The notes under the pieces were generated by a model, which was not told the origin of the DNA, did not search any database, and was given only the letters and a program-made list of their open reading frames with translations. The position numbers and the translations under genes are program-made. From Acidobacteriota bacterium (GTDB taxonomy: Bacteria > Acidobacteriota > Terriglobia > Acidiferrales > UBA7541), in the NCBI GenBank assembly GCA_003167215.1, contig PMTV01000029.1:124001-188000 (forward strand): DNA of 64,000 nucleotides, written 5' to 3'. Positions 1-9,487 of this stretch are shown here, in pieces. Positions within the stretch are counted from its first letter, which is position 1. Each line of letters starts with the position of its first letter.

Positions 1-460
1 GCCGCTGCGTATGATCGGCCACGTGGACAAGCAGGCCGCCTAGCGTAGTTGGCAATTCCTTTTTCCCGACAGCGCGCGGCTCTTTAAGCCGGGCTACATC
101 GAACGCGCGAATTCGCGCCGCGCTCTTTCGCAGCGCCAAGTTCAATTCCGCAAATAGTTCCTCGCGTTTCGCACCAGGATCCAACTCGCTGTTCATCGCC
201 GCTAGTTGTGCCTCGCTCAGTTGGTTTCCTTCCGCATAAGTCAGCAACCGGTCAATGCTGCGCGCAATATGTCGCAAATGAAACGCCACTGGCGCAATTC
301 CCGCAGGCCGCGCGTTCAATTCCGCATCGCTAAGCGGCCCGCACCATCGCTCCAGATCCTCCTTAGCAAATTCGAGCGCGTGCAACACAGCCCGCGGCAC
401 CGCCGGTACATCGGCTAACGTACCGCGCAACCACGGCTCCGCTAATTTGTTCGCTTCCAT
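1..460 (-). CDS. DinB-like (DinB_2 superfamily) protein, 3' end cut by window
   Basis: The frame is open on the minus strand from the ATG at 460 to the window edge, giving about 153 residues without a stop. It starts MEANKLAEPWLRG and is preceded by a purine-rich Shine-Dalgarno sequence (GGGAGGG). Two His-containing motifs, FHLRHIARSIDRLL and LLVHVADHTQR, are spaced as in the DinB/YfiT four-helix-bundle family, where three His bind a metal. The C-terminus lies outside the window. Family members are metal-binding thiol transferases or damage-inducible proteins of mostly unknown substrate, so no specific role is claimed. The gene is divergent from hpt, with about 130 bp between the starts. Confidence 0.75.
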   Translation of the reverse strand, partial: MEANKLAEPWLRGTLADVPAVPRAVLHALEFAKEDLERWCGPLSDAELNARPAGIAPVAFHLRHIARSIDRLLTYAEGNQLSEAQLAAMNSELDPGAKREELFAELNLALRKSAARIRAFDVARLKEPRAVGKKELPTTLGGLLVHVADHTQR

Positions 461-593
461 CGACTTTCGCCCTCCCGTCCAGCTTTAACCTTCAGCAGAC
501 GTCCAGAGGCATTGCGATTCTTGAGTAGCTCCGCCTTGTCATCCGCAACCCTGTGGGATAGAGTAGCCGCCTTCTCAGCGGGGCGAAACCAAA

Positions 594-1139
594 ATGCCAG
601 TAGCAGCGGGACGGGAAAAACTGAAGGTCTTAATCCGCCGCTCTGCGATTCAGAAGCGCGTTCGCCAGGTCGCACATCAAATCACTAAGGATTTCAAGGG
701 AGAGCGCGTCCACCTCGTCGGAGTGCTGAAAGGTGCGTGCATTTTTCTCTCCGACCTTGTCCGCGAGCTGAGCCTCGATACTTCAATCGATTTCATCGCC
801 GTGTCTAGTTACGGCAAAGGAAAACAATCTTCGGGCCAGGTGCGCGTTCTGAAAGACCTCGACAGCAGCATCCAGGGCCTCAACGTTGTGGTGGTCGAAG
901 ATATACTGGATACCGGCTTGACGCTGAGCTACCTCCTGCGCATTTTGCAGCAAAGAAAACCGAAAACTTTGCGGGTGGCAGCGCTTCTGGATAAGCCTTC
1001 ACGCCGGATTAAAGATGTGAAGGCGGACTATATCGGTTTTAAAATCCCCAACGAGTTTGTGGTTGGCTACGGCCTGGATTACGCAGAACGCTATCGCAAC
1101 TTGAAAGACGTCTGCATTCTCAGCCTTCCGACGGAATAA
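594..1139 (+). CDS. hpt: Hypoxanthine phosphoribosyltransferase
   Basis: The 181-residue length is normal for bacterial HPRT. The PRPP-binding loop EDILDTGLT is at residues 102-110, and [15 protein letters not shown] (about 41-55) matches the PPi-loop region of the family. It salvages hypoxanthine and guanine to IMP and GMP with PRPP in the cytosol. The chosen ATG gives a slightly long N-terminus; a shorter start near KVLIRR is possible because the upstream SD (AGCGGGG) is only moderate. The stop is one base before the deoC start, so the two are very likely co-transcribed. Together they link base salvage to deoxyribose catabolism. Confidence 0.93.
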   Translation: MPVAAGREKLKVLIRRSAIQKRVRQVAHQITKDFKGERVHLVGVLKGACIFLSDLVRELSLDTSIDFIAVSSYGKGKQSSGQVRVLKDLDSSIQGLNVVVVEDILDTGLTLSYLLRILQQRKPKTLRVAALLDKPSRRIKDVKADYIGFKIPNEFVVGYGLDYAERYRNLKDVCILSLPTE

Positions 1140-1140
1140 C

Positions 1141-1860
1141 ATGCCGCAAAAAGAATCCGAAATCGCGCGATTGATCGACCACACACTGCTGAAGCCCGAA
1201 GCCTCGCGCGAAGATATCCAGCGGCTGTGCGAGGAAGCCATCGATTCCGGTTTTGCCACCGTGTGCGTGAATCCCTGGAATGTTTCGCAGGCTGCCGAAT
1301 TGGTGCGCGGAAGCGAGGTGCGCGTCTGCGCTGTCGTTGGATTTCCTCTCGGCGCGACGCTCCCCATCGTAAAGGAATTTGAAGCGGGAGAAGCGCTCAA
1401 GGCCGGCGCGCAGGAAATCGATATGGTCATTAATGTCGGCGCGCTGAAATCCGGCCAGGAGGCTCTGGCAGAAGCTGACATTCGCGGAGTCGCCGACGCG
1501 AGCCATCGCGCGGGCGCGCTGTGCAAGGTAATTCTCGAGACCGCACTCTTAACCCGGGAAGAAAAAGTCCGCGGCTCGCTCCTGGCCAAAAAAGCCGGCG
1601 CCGATTTCGTCAAGACTTCGACAGGGTTTGGCCCTGGCGGTGCTACGGTGGAAGATGTGCGCTTGATTCGAGAAACTATCGGCAGCGGAACCGGAATCAA
1701 GGCGGCTGGGGGTGTACGCACCCTGGAAGATCTGCGGAAAATGGTGGAAGCGGGCGCCACCCGCATCGGCACAAGCTCAGGCGTGAAGATCATCGAACAA
1801 CTCCGCGGCGCGAATCCCGCCGGCGGCGCTGATTCATCCGGCGCGAGCGGCAAATATTAA
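1141..1860 (+). CDS. deoC: Deoxyribose-phosphate aldolase
   Basis: This class I aldolase (239 aa) splits 2-deoxyribose-5-phosphate into glyceraldehyde-3-phosphate and acetaldehyde. The Schiff-base lysine is in VKTSTGF (Lys158), the second active-site lysine in IKAAGGVRT (Lys187), and the active-site Asp in EIDMVIN (Asp94). The ATG follows the hpt stop with one base between, which indicates translational coupling. The pathway partner phosphopentomutase (deoB) is also in the window at 31819, but not in the same operon. The C-terminal tail is Ala/Gly/Ser-rich. Confidence 0.95.
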   Translation: MPQKESEIARLIDHTLLKPEASREDIQRLCEEAIDSGFATVCVNPWNVSQAAELVRGSEVRVCAVVGFPLGATLPIVKEFEAGEALKAGAQEIDMVINVGALKSGQEALAEADIRGVADASHRAGALCKVILETALLTREEKVRGSLLAKKAGADFVKTSTGFGPGGATVEDVRLIRETIGSGTGIKAAGGVRTLEDLRKMVEAGATRIGTSSGVKIIEQLRGANPAGGADSSGASGKY

Positions 1861-2014
1861 GCACGCTAAATTGTCCGGATTTCTGCCCCAAGCAACCGTC
1901 GTACGCCTGATATAATTAATCGATTGCGGCACTCGCGGCGCGCGAATAGTCTCTTGCTGCGTGCGGTCATTGCGACTACCTCGGCGGGGGCCGAGGCGCT
2001 CCATCCACAGAAAA

Positions 2015-3769
2015 ATGGAATCTACAGGCCTCAATCCGAAGCTGGATCTCCCGGCGGAGACTCTCGCGATTCTCGCGGAGATTAGCGAGGAAATTAACGC
2101 CTCGCTGAATTTGGACGAAGTGCTCGCGGGCGCTGCGGCGCAAATTAAGCGGCTGATCGATTATGAAATCTTCGCGGTCGTGTTGCCCGAAGAGGGAACC
2201 GACCAGATGTATTTTCGCTTTGCCATCGGTCATCGCCCGGAGGTGGTGAAGCACTGGCGAATTCCCATGGCCGAGGGAATCATCGGTTCGACCGCGGCCA
2301 CGGGCCAGCCGATCCGCGTCGCCGACGTCCGCAAGGACCCGCGCTATTTGAATGCGCTGGACGCGGTCAGATCGGAATTGGCCGTTCCGCTGATTGTGCG
2401 CGGCCGCGTGATTGGCGTGCTCGACATCGAAAGCAGCCAGGTCGATTATTTCACGCGCGATCAGCAGAACATCCTCGCGCTGGTCGCGAGCCGCATTGCC
2501 GGAGCCATCGAAAATGCCCGGCTGTTCGAGCACGAAAAAAATCAATCCGAGACGCTGTTGCTCCTGAATGAAGTGGCCCGCGAAGCGAATTCTTCGCTTT
2601 CCGTCGAAGAAGTCCTGCGCCGTGCCGCGGAACTCACCAAGCGCCTGATCGATTACCAGATTTTTTCCATTTTGCTTTACGACGAGAACGACAAGCTATT
2701 TCACCATCGCGTCACCGTGAAATTCGGCCAGCGCACCCAGGAAAAATACGCGGTGCCCGGACACGAAGGAATCGTTGGCGCGGCGGCGTCTACCCGGCGT
2801 CCCGTGGTGGTTCCGGACGTAAAGCTGGATCCGCGCTATCTAATGGTGAATCCCGAGACACGCTCCGAAATGGCCGTGCCCATGCTCTATAAAGACCGCG
2901 TGATCGGAGTGATGGATCTCGAGAGTCCGCAGCTCAACTATTTCACTCCCGATCACGTTCAGGCGCTTTCGATTCTCGCCGCGCATCTGGCCGTCTCGAT
3001 TGAAAACGCGCGGCTCTACGAACAGGTAGCGCGAGACGAAGCGCGCATGGAACGCGACCTGAGCGCCGCGCGGCGTATTCAGGGCGCGCTGCTGCCGCGT
3101 TTGCCTGGGCCGGAGTTCGGCCTCGATATTGCCGCGCGCGTGGTTTCTTCCCGCGAACTTAGCGGCGACCTCTACGATTTTCTGCGCTACGGTCCGCAGG
3201 AATTGGCCATTGCCATGGGAGACGTCAGCGGGAAGGGAAGTGCCGCCGCGCTCTACGGCGCTGTCGCGATTGGCACTTTACGCAGCATTGCTCCGCAAAA
3301 ACATCGTCCGGCAGAAATGCTTACCGCCATCAACGGATTTCTCGGGGACCGCCGTATCGAAGGTCGTTTTATGACCTTATGTTTTGCAACGTGGCACCGC
3401 GGGCGGCACAAGCTGCGCATCGCAAACGCCGGCCAGGAGCAGCCTCTTCTGTATCACGACGGCCGCTGCGAACGAATCCCGCTGGAAGGTTTTCCGCTCG
3501 GCATGTTTGAAACGGCTGTGTACGATCAAAAGAGCTACATTCTCAATGCGGGCGATATCGTGGTGTTTTACTCCGACGGCATCGGCGACACGCAGAATCC
3601 AACGACGTCGGAATTTTATGGCCATGACCGTCTGGGAGCGCTCATTTCAGAAAATCACAAGCTATCGGCCGACGGAATAGCCGATCGCATTTTGGAGGCG
3701 GTTGACACTTTCTCGGACGGGCGCCACGCGTTTGACGACCGCACCCTTGTAGTGTTGAAAGTGAAATGA
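2015..3769 (+). CDS. GAF-GAF-PP2C (RsbU/SpoIIE-type) Ser/Thr phosphatase
   Basis: This is a cytosolic sensor phosphatase of about 584 residues. Two GAF domains lie at about 15-175 and 185-345, a linker helix follows (YEQVARDEARMERDL), and a PP2C/SpoIIE catalytic domain runs from about 370 to the end. Metal-binding acidic motifs are visible in SGDLYDF, AMGDVSGKG and FYSDGIGDTQN. In this family GAF ligands control dephosphorylation of an anti-anti-sigma factor. No STAS or anti-sigma kinase gene is adjacent, so the target is unknown. I chose ATG 2015 (MESTGLNPKL); an in-frame GTG at 1961 would add an unconserved Arg-rich stretch. Confidence 0.88.
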   Translation: MESTGLNPKLDLPAETLAILAEISEEINASLNLDEVLAGAAAQIKRLIDYEIFAVVLPEEGTDQMYFRFAIGHRPEVVKHWRIPMAEGIIGSTAATGQPIRVADVRKDPRYLNALDAVRSELAVPLIVRGRVIGVLDIESSQVDYFTRDQQNILALVASRIAGAIENARLFEHEKNQSETLLLLNEVAREANSSLSVEEVLRRAAELTKRLIDYQIFSILLYDENDKLFHHRVTVKFGQRTQEKYAVPGHEGIVGAAASTRRPVVVPDVKLDPRYLMVNPETRSEMAVPMLYKDRVIGVMDLESPQLNYFTPDHVQALSILAAHLAVSIENARLYEQVARDEARMERDLSAARRIQGALLPRLPGPEFGLDIAARVVSSRELSGDLYDFLRYGPQELAIAMGDVSGKGSAAALYGAVAIGTLRSIAPQKHRPAEMLTAINGFLGDRRIEGRFMTLCFATWHRGRHKLRIANAGQEQPLLYHDGRCERIPLEGFPLGMFETAVYDQKSYILNAGDIVVFYSDGIGDTQNPTTSEFYGHDRLGALISENHKLSADGIADRILEAVDTFSDGRHAFDDRTLVVLKVK

Positions 3770-3835
3770 CGCTCGCGGCTATTTAGCCTGGGAATCTCAC
3801 GGCCCGCACAGCCATTTCTGCGCGCCCGATCCGTC

Positions 3836-3856
3836 ATTCCGAGCGAAGCGAGGAAT
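3836..3856. repeat. REP-like short palindrome
   Basis: ATTCC and GGAAT flank an 11-base centre (GAGCGAAGCGA). It sits between the convergent ends of the PP2C phosphatase and nadK. The wording CATTCCGAGCGAAGCGAGGAAT is typical of short repeats scattered between genes in many GC-rich soil bacteria. I see only this copy in the window. It may act as a 3' mRNA hairpin. Confidence 0.5.
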
Positions 3857-3888
3857 CTGTTCTTGCCGCTGATTTCCGTCCTTCAACC

Positions 3889-4749
3889 TCAGCGTTCTCC
3901 CCACCGAAGCTTGCTGCGCAATACTTCGTAATAGGTCTTTCGGGGCGGCCGCACGAACTTCACTTTGGACGAGGACTTAGTGATGACCACGTGATCCTTG
4001 GGCTCGAGTTGAAATCCAGTTTGCCCGTCGAGCGTTAAGTACACCGGCTCATCCGCCGCAGTAAAGTCCAGCTCCACGCGCGATGTATCCGGAATCACCA
4101 GCGGGCGATTCGTCAGCATGTGCGGGCAGATCGGCGTAATCACGAACGCATCGAGGTCCGGCTGAATAATCGGTCCGCCCGCCGCAAGCGAGTAAGCTGT
4201 CGAGCCGGTCGGAGTCGCCACGATAATTCCGTCTGCGCGGTAGCGCCCCACGTGGCGAGTGTCCACAAAAACGTCAAAATCCAGCATGCGCGCAAGCGCC
4301 GCCTTATTTGCCACCGCTTCGTTCAACGCAGTTTCTCGCTGAGCGCCTTTTCCGCTTCGCAAAATCTCCGCTTCGAGCATCATGCGTTCTCCGATGCGAT
4401 GCTCGCCCTTCAAGACCTGCTCAAGAAGTGGATAGAGTTCGTCGAGAGTAACGCTGGTGAGGAATCCGAGGCCGCCCAGATTAACCGCCAGAATGGGGAC
4501 ATTTTGTCCGTGAAGTGCGCGCGCCGCGGAAAGAAGTGTGCCGTCGCCGCCGAGAACAATAATCAGGTCCGCTTTCTGGCCTAGAGCTTCGCGAGCTAAC
4601 GCTGGAAAAGTCGTGTGGATGCAGCTTTCGGTTTCCAGGTCAACAAACACCTCGATATTTCGAGCTCGCAGCCATTCCGCCAGCGGCGGAACAACCGACG
4701 ACACCATTTCCTTGACCGGTTTGCAGATGATGCCAGCGGCGCGGATCAT
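3889..4749 (-). CDS. nadK: NAD kinase
   Basis: The 286-residue protein phosphorylates NAD to NADP using ATP or polyphosphate. The hallmark GGDGT is at residues 67-71 in IIVLGGDGTLLSAAR, the second motif is ALNEAV, and the Gly-rich segment is DGIIVATPTGSTAYSLAAGG. It is the last gene of a minus-strand cluster xseB-ispA-tlyA-nadK, 22 bp after tlyA. The tlyA-nadK order is common in bacteria and supports both calls. Confidence 0.95.
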   Translation of the reverse strand: MIRAAGIICKPVKEMVSSVVPPLAEWLRARNIEVFVDLETESCIHTTFPALAREALGQKADLIIVLGGDGTLLSAARALHGQNVPILAVNLGGLGFLTSVTLDELYPLLEQVLKGEHRIGERMMLEAEILRSGKGAQRETALNEAVANKAALARMLDFDVFVDTRHVGRYRADGIIVATPTGSTAYSLAAGGPIIQPDLDAFVITPICPHMLTNRPLVIPDTSRVELDFTAADEPVYLTLDGQTGFQLEPKDHVVITKSSSKVKFVRPPRKTYYEVLRSKLRWGER

Positions 4750-4771
4750 ATGTTTGGACGCAAATTCTACT

Positions 4772-5566
4772 CTACCCGCGCGCGCGGGCGTGGAGAAAAA
4801 ACTCCTGATTGCCTTCGGCGCCAGTCAGATGGCTCGGACGCACGCCGAGAATTTTGAGGGAACACTCGGCTGCCACGGCGCTCACCCGCTCGATAGCTTT
4901 TTGGTGCAGCGAAGTGTCGCGAACGATTCCGCCTTTGCCCACCTCGCGTTTCTCCAGCTCGAATTGCGGCTTGATCAGAATCAAGAAATCAGCATCGGCC
5001 GCTGCCGCTGGAACAACCGCTGGCAAGACTTTCGTCGCCGAAATGAATGACACGTCCATGGTAACCAGCGCAGCCCGCTCGGCGATATCTTCGCTTCGCA
5101 GATATCGCGCGTTGCATTCGATTGCGATTACACACGGATCCTTGCGCAGCTTCCAGTCAAGCTGGTCGGCGGACACATCCACGGCGTAAACGCGCCGCGC
5201 GCCGCGTTGCAGCAGGCAGTCTGTAAAGCCGCCGGTCGAGCTTCCGATGTCTAAGCAAACTTTATCCTGCGGGCTTACGCCGAAATCTTCCAGTGCGCCT
5301 TCGAGTTTCAAACCGCCGCGGCTTGCATAGCGCAAAGTCTCGCCGATAATTTCAATCCGCGAGTCGATAGCGACCTGCGTTCCCGGTTTTTCCATTTTCT
5401 GCCCGTTGACCAGTATGTTTCCGGCGAGAAGCAAAGCCTGCGCTCTTTCGCGTGAGGGAGCCAAGCCGCGTTCGGCGATCAAAACATCTAGGCGCGATTT
5501 TCCTGGCCGGGAATGTTTCTGGGTAATGTCGGTCGCCGCTTTGTGGCGGCTTGGGCGGGATTTCAT
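4772..5566 (-). CDS. tlyA: TlyA-family rRNA 2'-O-methyltransferase
   Basis: An N-terminal S4 RNA-binding domain (LDVLIAERGLAPSRERAQAL, residues about 22-80) is followed by an FtsJ-like SAM methyltransferase fold. Motif I is CLDIGSSTGGFTDCLL. The catalytic Asp is in MDVSFIS and the Lys/Glu in ILIKPQFELEK. TlyA enzymes methylate cytidine 2'-OH in 16S/23S rRNA; hemolysin annotations of the family are historical. I took ATG 5566 (MKSRPSRHKA) as the start, because the frame remains open upstream but runs into ispA. It lies 23 bp after ispA in the same operon. Confidence 0.9.
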   Translation of the reverse strand: MKSRPSRHKAATDITQKHSRPGKSRLDVLIAERGLAPSRERAQALLLAGNILVNGQKMEKPGTQVAIDSRIEIIGETLRYASRGGLKLEGALEDFGVSPQDKVCLDIGSSTGGFTDCLLQRGARRVYAVDVSADQLDWKLRKDPCVIAIECNARYLRSEDIAERAALVTMDVSFISATKVLPAVVPAAAADADFLILIKPQFELEKREVGKGGIVRDTSLHQKAIERVSAVAAECSLKILGVRPSHLTGAEGNQEFFLHARARG

Positions 5567-5589
5567 AAGCAGGATCTCAGCAGTAGAAC

Positions 5590-6471
5590 TCAATTTCGGC
5601 GCGCGACTAGGAATTGCGCGACCTGCCGGAGTCGCGTTCCGCGTTCGCCGTAAAAATCCAATTCGCGCAAAGCTTTGGTTTCGAGCTCCGTGGCAATCGC
5701 CCGCGATTTTTCCAAGCCGTACAGCGCCGGATAGGTGGCCTTCTGCTGCGCTTGATCCTTGCCCGCCGTTTTCCCTAGTGACACCGAAGATTCCGAAACA
5801 TCCAGAATGTCGTCCACCACTTGAAAGGCCCATCCAATTTGTTCGCCGAAACGCCGCAGGCGCGCCACGTCTTCATCTCCCGCGCCGCCGGCAATCGCGC
5901 CGGCTACAATGGAGCCGCAAATCAAAGCCGCTGTTTTCGAGCGATGGATATATTCCAGCGTCGCAGAGTCGGGCGCCTTTTTCTCGGCCTCGATGTCGGC
6001 TACTTGGCCGCCTACCATTCCATTAACGGTTCCCGCGGCGGCGGCGATTTCAGAAATCACGCGAACCCGCCGGTTAGGCTCGATTGCAGCATTTGCGAGC
6101 GTTTGAAATGCCAGCGTTAGCAGCGCATCGCCGGCCAGGATCGCGATAGCTTCGCCGAATACCTTATGATTCGTCGGTTTCCCGCGGCGAAGATCATCGT
6201 TGTCGAGCGCGGGCAAATCGTCGTGGATCAGTGAGTAAGTGTGAATGAATTCGAGAGCGCAGCCGACGGGGATTGCTCCGGCGGGATCCGCGGCAAAGAG
6301 CTTTGCGGATTCGTAGCACAGAATCGGGCGAATGCGTTTGCCACCGGCGAAAACGCTGTAGCGCATGGCGGTGTGAATGGATGCGGGCGGCGTGGAGTCG
6401 GGCGGCAAAAGCTTTTCGAGTCCGGCCTCAATCGCGGCGTGGTCCTGCTGGAAAAAGTCCGGCGCGCTCAT
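5590..6471 (-). CDS. ispA: Polyprenyl (farnesyl/geranylgeranyl) diphosphate synthase
   Basis: This is a 293-residue trans-prenyltransferase. The first Asp-rich motif is DDLPALDND (from residue 84) and the second is VVDDILDVSES. Substrate-binding GGKRIRPIL is at 43-51. It condenses IPP with allylic diphosphates, most likely giving FPP for quinone and undecaprenyl synthesis; chain length cannot be fixed from sequence alone. It lies between xseB and tlyA, the usual neighbourhood, but dxs, often part of the same cluster, is absent here. Confidence 0.92.
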   Translation of the reverse strand: MSAPDFFQQDHAAIEAGLEKLLPPDSTPPASIHTAMRYSVFAGGKRIRPILCYESAKLFAADPAGAIPVGCALEFIHTYSLIHDDLPALDNDDLRRGKPTNHKVFGEAIAILAGDALLTLAFQTLANAAIEPNRRVRVISEIAAAAGTVNGMVGGQVADIEAEKKAPDSATLEYIHRSKTAALICGSIVAGAIAGGAGDEDVARLRRFGEQIGWAFQVVDDILDVSESSVSLGKTAGKDQAQQKATYPALYGLEKSRAIATELETKALRELDFYGERGTRLRQVAQFLVARRN

Positions 6472-6519
6472 GCGATTCCTGTCGCGATGCTGGAAAACGG
6501 ATTGAAGAACGCAGGCAAG

Positions 6520-6810
6520 TTATGCCTTATTAAACGGACCACTGTCCGTGTTGAACGGCTCAGCCACAATTTTCCCGTCCGCTTTCTTCAGCAGAATTTC
6601 CACGCGGCCTTCGGCCTCTTCGAGTTGCTTCTGGCATTCGCGCGAAAGCGTCACGCCTTCCTCGAAAAGTTTCATGGCCTCGTCAAGGGACAGGTCGGGA
6701 CCCTCCATCCGTTTCACAACTTCTTCCAGCCGCGTGAGCGACTTTTCGAAATCGCCTTTGGGCGATGGCCCTGCTGGTGTGGATGCTGGTTTGTTCGGCA
6801 CAGGACTCAT
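6520..6810 (-). CDS. xseB: Exodeoxyribonuclease VII small subunit
   Basis: The 96-residue protein has the typical FEKSLTRLEEVVKRME...LSLDEAMKLFEEG pattern of XseB, a helical subunit that binds the large nuclease subunit XseA. The first 20 residues are Pro/Ala-rich linker sequence. It is the first gene of the minus-strand cluster. The usual upstream partner xseA is not in the window; upstream there is a 270-bp gap and a divergent gene. Confidence 0.92.
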   Translation of the reverse strand: MSPVPNKPASTPAGPSPKGDFEKSLTRLEEVVKRMEGPDLSLDEAMKLFEEGVTLSRECQKQLEEAEGRVEILLKKADGKIVAEPFNTDSGPFNKA

Positions 6811-7082
6811 TCTTCCTCGGTCGCGCTGCGTAAAAGCGCGTTTTAACGTTTTTCGCCAAGCAGCATTCTAGCGCACGTCGCAGAACGCCAACAAGGCCTG
6901 GTAAGAGCATGTCAAGGATAGTGCATCGAAGTTCGGATTTCTCCCGTTGAGGCGCGGGTCTTGGTAAAATTCCGGATGATGGCTGGCTCATCCGTCCCGC
7001 CATTATCTAGCCCGTGCGCGAGCGTTGTTCCGCGCAACGCATGCATACAATCCATGTACCTGATTATTGAGGACGCGCCCGC

Positions 7083-8570
7083 ATGGTAGCGCTACACCTT
7101 TTCGCGGTTCTCGCTCTTGTAGGCGTGAATGCATTTTTCGCCGCAGCCGAATTTTCTCTTGTCGCGGTGCGCCTCTCGCGCGTACGCCAGCTTGTCGAGA
7201 AGGGCGATGCACGCGCGAAAATTGTTGAAGGACTGCTCAGCGATCTCAGCCGCGTCGTTTCGGGCGTGCAGGTGGGGATCACGCTCGCCAGCCTTTCGCT
7301 GGGCTATCTCGGCGAAATCACACTGGCGGGAATCCTAAGTCCGCTGGTCGAAGCGATTCCGCGGCCGTGGGCCGCCGTGATCGCGCACGGCGTTGCGCTG
7401 GTGATTGCCTTCGGCCTGCTCACTGTTTTGCAGGTAGTTCTGGGCGAACTTGTGCCGAAAAGCCTAAGCCTCGCGCGCGCCGAACGCGTTGCATTGATTA
7501 TCGCTCGGCCATTCCATTGGTTTCTTAACACGTTTCGCTGGGCCATCGATTTGCTGGACGGCTTCGCCGAAAAAATAGTTGGCGCGCTGGGCATCGTGTC
7601 TCCGCACAGCCACACCCTGGTACGTTCTACCGAAGAGCTACAAGTGATGATCCAGCAGGCCCAGGATCGCGGCTTGCTGCCGGCGGCCGAAGTGAAATTT
7701 ATTCAAGCCGCTATGGAGCTGCACCAAGTTGAGGTGCGCGAAGTAATGGTGCCGCGTCCCGACGTCCACGCTCTTCCTGCCGCCGCCAGTGTGGAAGATA
7801 CGATGAAAATGTTCGCGACCACGCAACGATCGCGCATTCCGGTGTACGAAGGCTCTCTCGATCACATTCTCGGCTTCGTGCACATCAAGGACATGATTTG
7901 GATCTTGCTCGACCGCGCTCGCCGCGCCGAAGAGCATCTTCCTCCCGTCGAATTCCAGCTCCGAAACATGCTTCGGGATGTGCTGATCGTCCCGGAAACA
8001 AAGCCTGTCAGTGAACTCCTGGTCGAGTTTCGCTCGCGCCGCACCGGCCTGGCGATGGTCGTCGACGAATTCGGCAGCATTCTCGGGCTCGCCACCCTCG
8101 AGGATATCCTCGAACAAATGGTCGGCGAGATTCACGACGAATTCGATGTGGTCGAACACCCCCTGCTTTTGCCGGACGGCGGAATGATTTTTGACGCTGC
8201 AATAAACGTGCGCGACCTGGAAACACAGTACAACATCGCCCTCCCCGACGATCCTTCGTACGAAACAATTGGCGGGTTCGTCCTGAACCGCCTTGGTTTC
8301 ATTCCGCGGGGCGGAGAGAGTTTTGAAGCGGACGGCTTTCGTTTCACCGTGATGGAAATGGAGCATCGCCGCGTGTCGCGCGTCAAAATCAAGCCGCTGA
8401 GCGTGTCGTCTGTGAATGCCGCGGCCGCGAGCGCAGCGGCATCCGCGCCTGAATCGCTCGCTGCGCCAACCGCCGAGCAGAAAAATATGTTTACCGAGTC
8501 CGCGAAACCCGGCGGTGGGGAATCTTCAGCCCAAAAGAAAGTCGCGGCGAAAGCGCGACGCGGAAAATGA
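7083..8570 (+). CDS. CNNM/CorC (HlyC) family membrane protein with CBS pair
   Basis: The 495-residue protein has an N-terminal DUF21/CNNM membrane domain of several hydrophobic segments (about 1-25, 55-80, 95-120). A CBS pair covers about 205-335 (REVMVPRPDVHALPA, TGLAMVVDEFGSILGLATLED). The C-terminal CorC_HlyC domain covers about 345-425. A low-complexity Ala/Lys tail ends the protein. Family members are implicated in Mg2+/Co2+ efflux or export; the hemolysin name is historical. The last four bases overlap the start of the next ABC permease. Confidence 0.88.
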   Translation: MVALHLFAVLALVGVNAFFAAAEFSLVAVRLSRVRQLVEKGDARAKIVEGLLSDLSRVVSGVQVGITLASLSLGYLGEITLAGILSPLVEAIPRPWAAVIAHGVALVIAFGLLTVLQVVLGELVPKSLSLARAERVALIIARPFHWFLNTFRWAIDLLDGFAEKIVGALGIVSPHSHTLVRSTEELQVMIQQAQDRGLLPAAEVKFIQAAMELHQVEVREVMVPRPDVHALPAAASVEDTMKMFATTQRSRIPVYEGSLDHILGFVHIKDMIWILLDRARRAEEHLPPVEFQLRNMLRDVLIVPETKPVSELLVEFRSRRTGLAMVVDEFGSILGLATLEDILEQMVGEIHDEFDVVEHPLLLPDGGMIFDAAINVRDLETQYNIALPDDPSYETIGGFVLNRLGFIPRGGESFEADGFRFTVMEMEHRRVSRVKIKPLSVSSVNAAAASAAASAPESLAAPTAEQKNMFTESAKPGGGESSAQKKVAAKARRGK

Positions 8571-9487
8571 TTCGCTACCTCTCATTCCGTCTCTTGCTCG
8601 CTCTTCCGGCACTCTGGCTTATCCTCACCATGGTTTTCATACTCGCTCACATCGTTCCCGGCGACCCTGTGGCGCAAATGCTGGGCGAAGGCGCTCGTGC
8701 CGACGACTTGCAGCAGCTTCGCCATACGCTCGGCCTGGACCTGCCTCTTCCGGTGCAATACGGTCGTTACCTGGCCGGCATCGCGCACGGCAACCTGGGT
8801 GAGTCATTTCGATTTCAGCAACCCGTCTTGCAGGTTGTGATTTCGCATTATCCCGCCACGCTCGAGCTGGCTTTTGTGGCGCTGCTCGTCTGCACAGGAA
8901 TCGGAATTCCCGCGGGGCTGTTCGCAGCGCAGCGTCGCGGAACTTCAACGGATCACGCCATCGGCGTTTTCACTTTATTTGGGCTTTCCGTGCCGAATTT
9001 CGCGCTCGGGCCCGTCTTGATTCTCGTCTTCTCCGTAATCCTCGGCTGGCTTCCGGTTTCCGGACGCGGCGGTCTCGCGCACGTGATTCTCCCGGCGTTT
9101 ACTCTCGGCGCAGCACTCGCGGCTATTCTCACCCGCATGGTGCGCACCTCTGTGATCGAGGAACTTTCCAGCGATTACGTTCGCACCGCGCGAGCAAAAG
9201 GTCTGTCTGAATCCGCCGTTCTTTTCCGCCACGCCTTCCGCAACGCGCTGATTCCGATCATTACCATTCTCGGATTGCAATTCGGCACGCTGCTTGCCGG
9301 CACAATCGTCACTGAGTCGATTTTTTCGTGGCCTGGAATCGGACGCCTCGCTGTGCAAGCGATCGGCGCACGCGACTATCCTTTATTGCAGGGCTGCATT
9401 CTGTTGATTGCGGTGTCTTACGTTTTCGTAAACCTTCTAACCGATTTGGTTTATGCGCTGGTGGATCCGCGGGTGCGATTCGAATGA
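8567..9487 (+). CDS. ABC transporter permease, DppB/OppB type
   Basis: The 306-residue integral membrane protein starts MIRYLSFRLLLALPALWLIL, the usual DppB signature. Its GDP motif follows (HIVPGDPVAQMLG), with about six membrane segments. The EAA loop is present near DYVRTARAKGLSESAVLFRH, where the ATPase docks. Peptide or nickel import is typical of the family. It overlaps the previous gene and the following dppC-like gene by ATGA. No substrate-binding protein or ATPase gene is adjacent, so the complete transporter must be assembled with genes elsewhere. Confidence 0.88.
   Translation: MIRYLSFRLLLALPALWLILTMVFILAHIVPGDPVAQMLGEGARADDLQQLRHTLGLDLPLPVQYGRYLAGIAHGNLGESFRFQQPVLQVVISHYPATLELAFVALLVCTGIGIPAGLFAAQRRGTSTDHAIGVFTLFGLSVPNFALGPVLILVFSVILGWLPVSGRGGLAHVILPAFTLGAALAAILTRMVRTSVIEELSSDYVRTARAKGLSESAVLFRHAFRNALIPIITILGLQFGTLLAGTIVTESIFSWPGIGRLAVQAIGARDYPLLQGCILLIAVSYVFVNLLTDLVYALVDPRVRFE

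Noticed and set aside
999-1853. 284-codon antisense frame over deoC
   Set aside because: Ser/Pro/Ala-rich shadow of a strongly conserved gene.
1911-1916. Perfect TATAAT before the GAF-PP2C gene
   Set aside because: No reasonable -35 lies 16-18 bp upstream, and the distance to the gene gives no further support.
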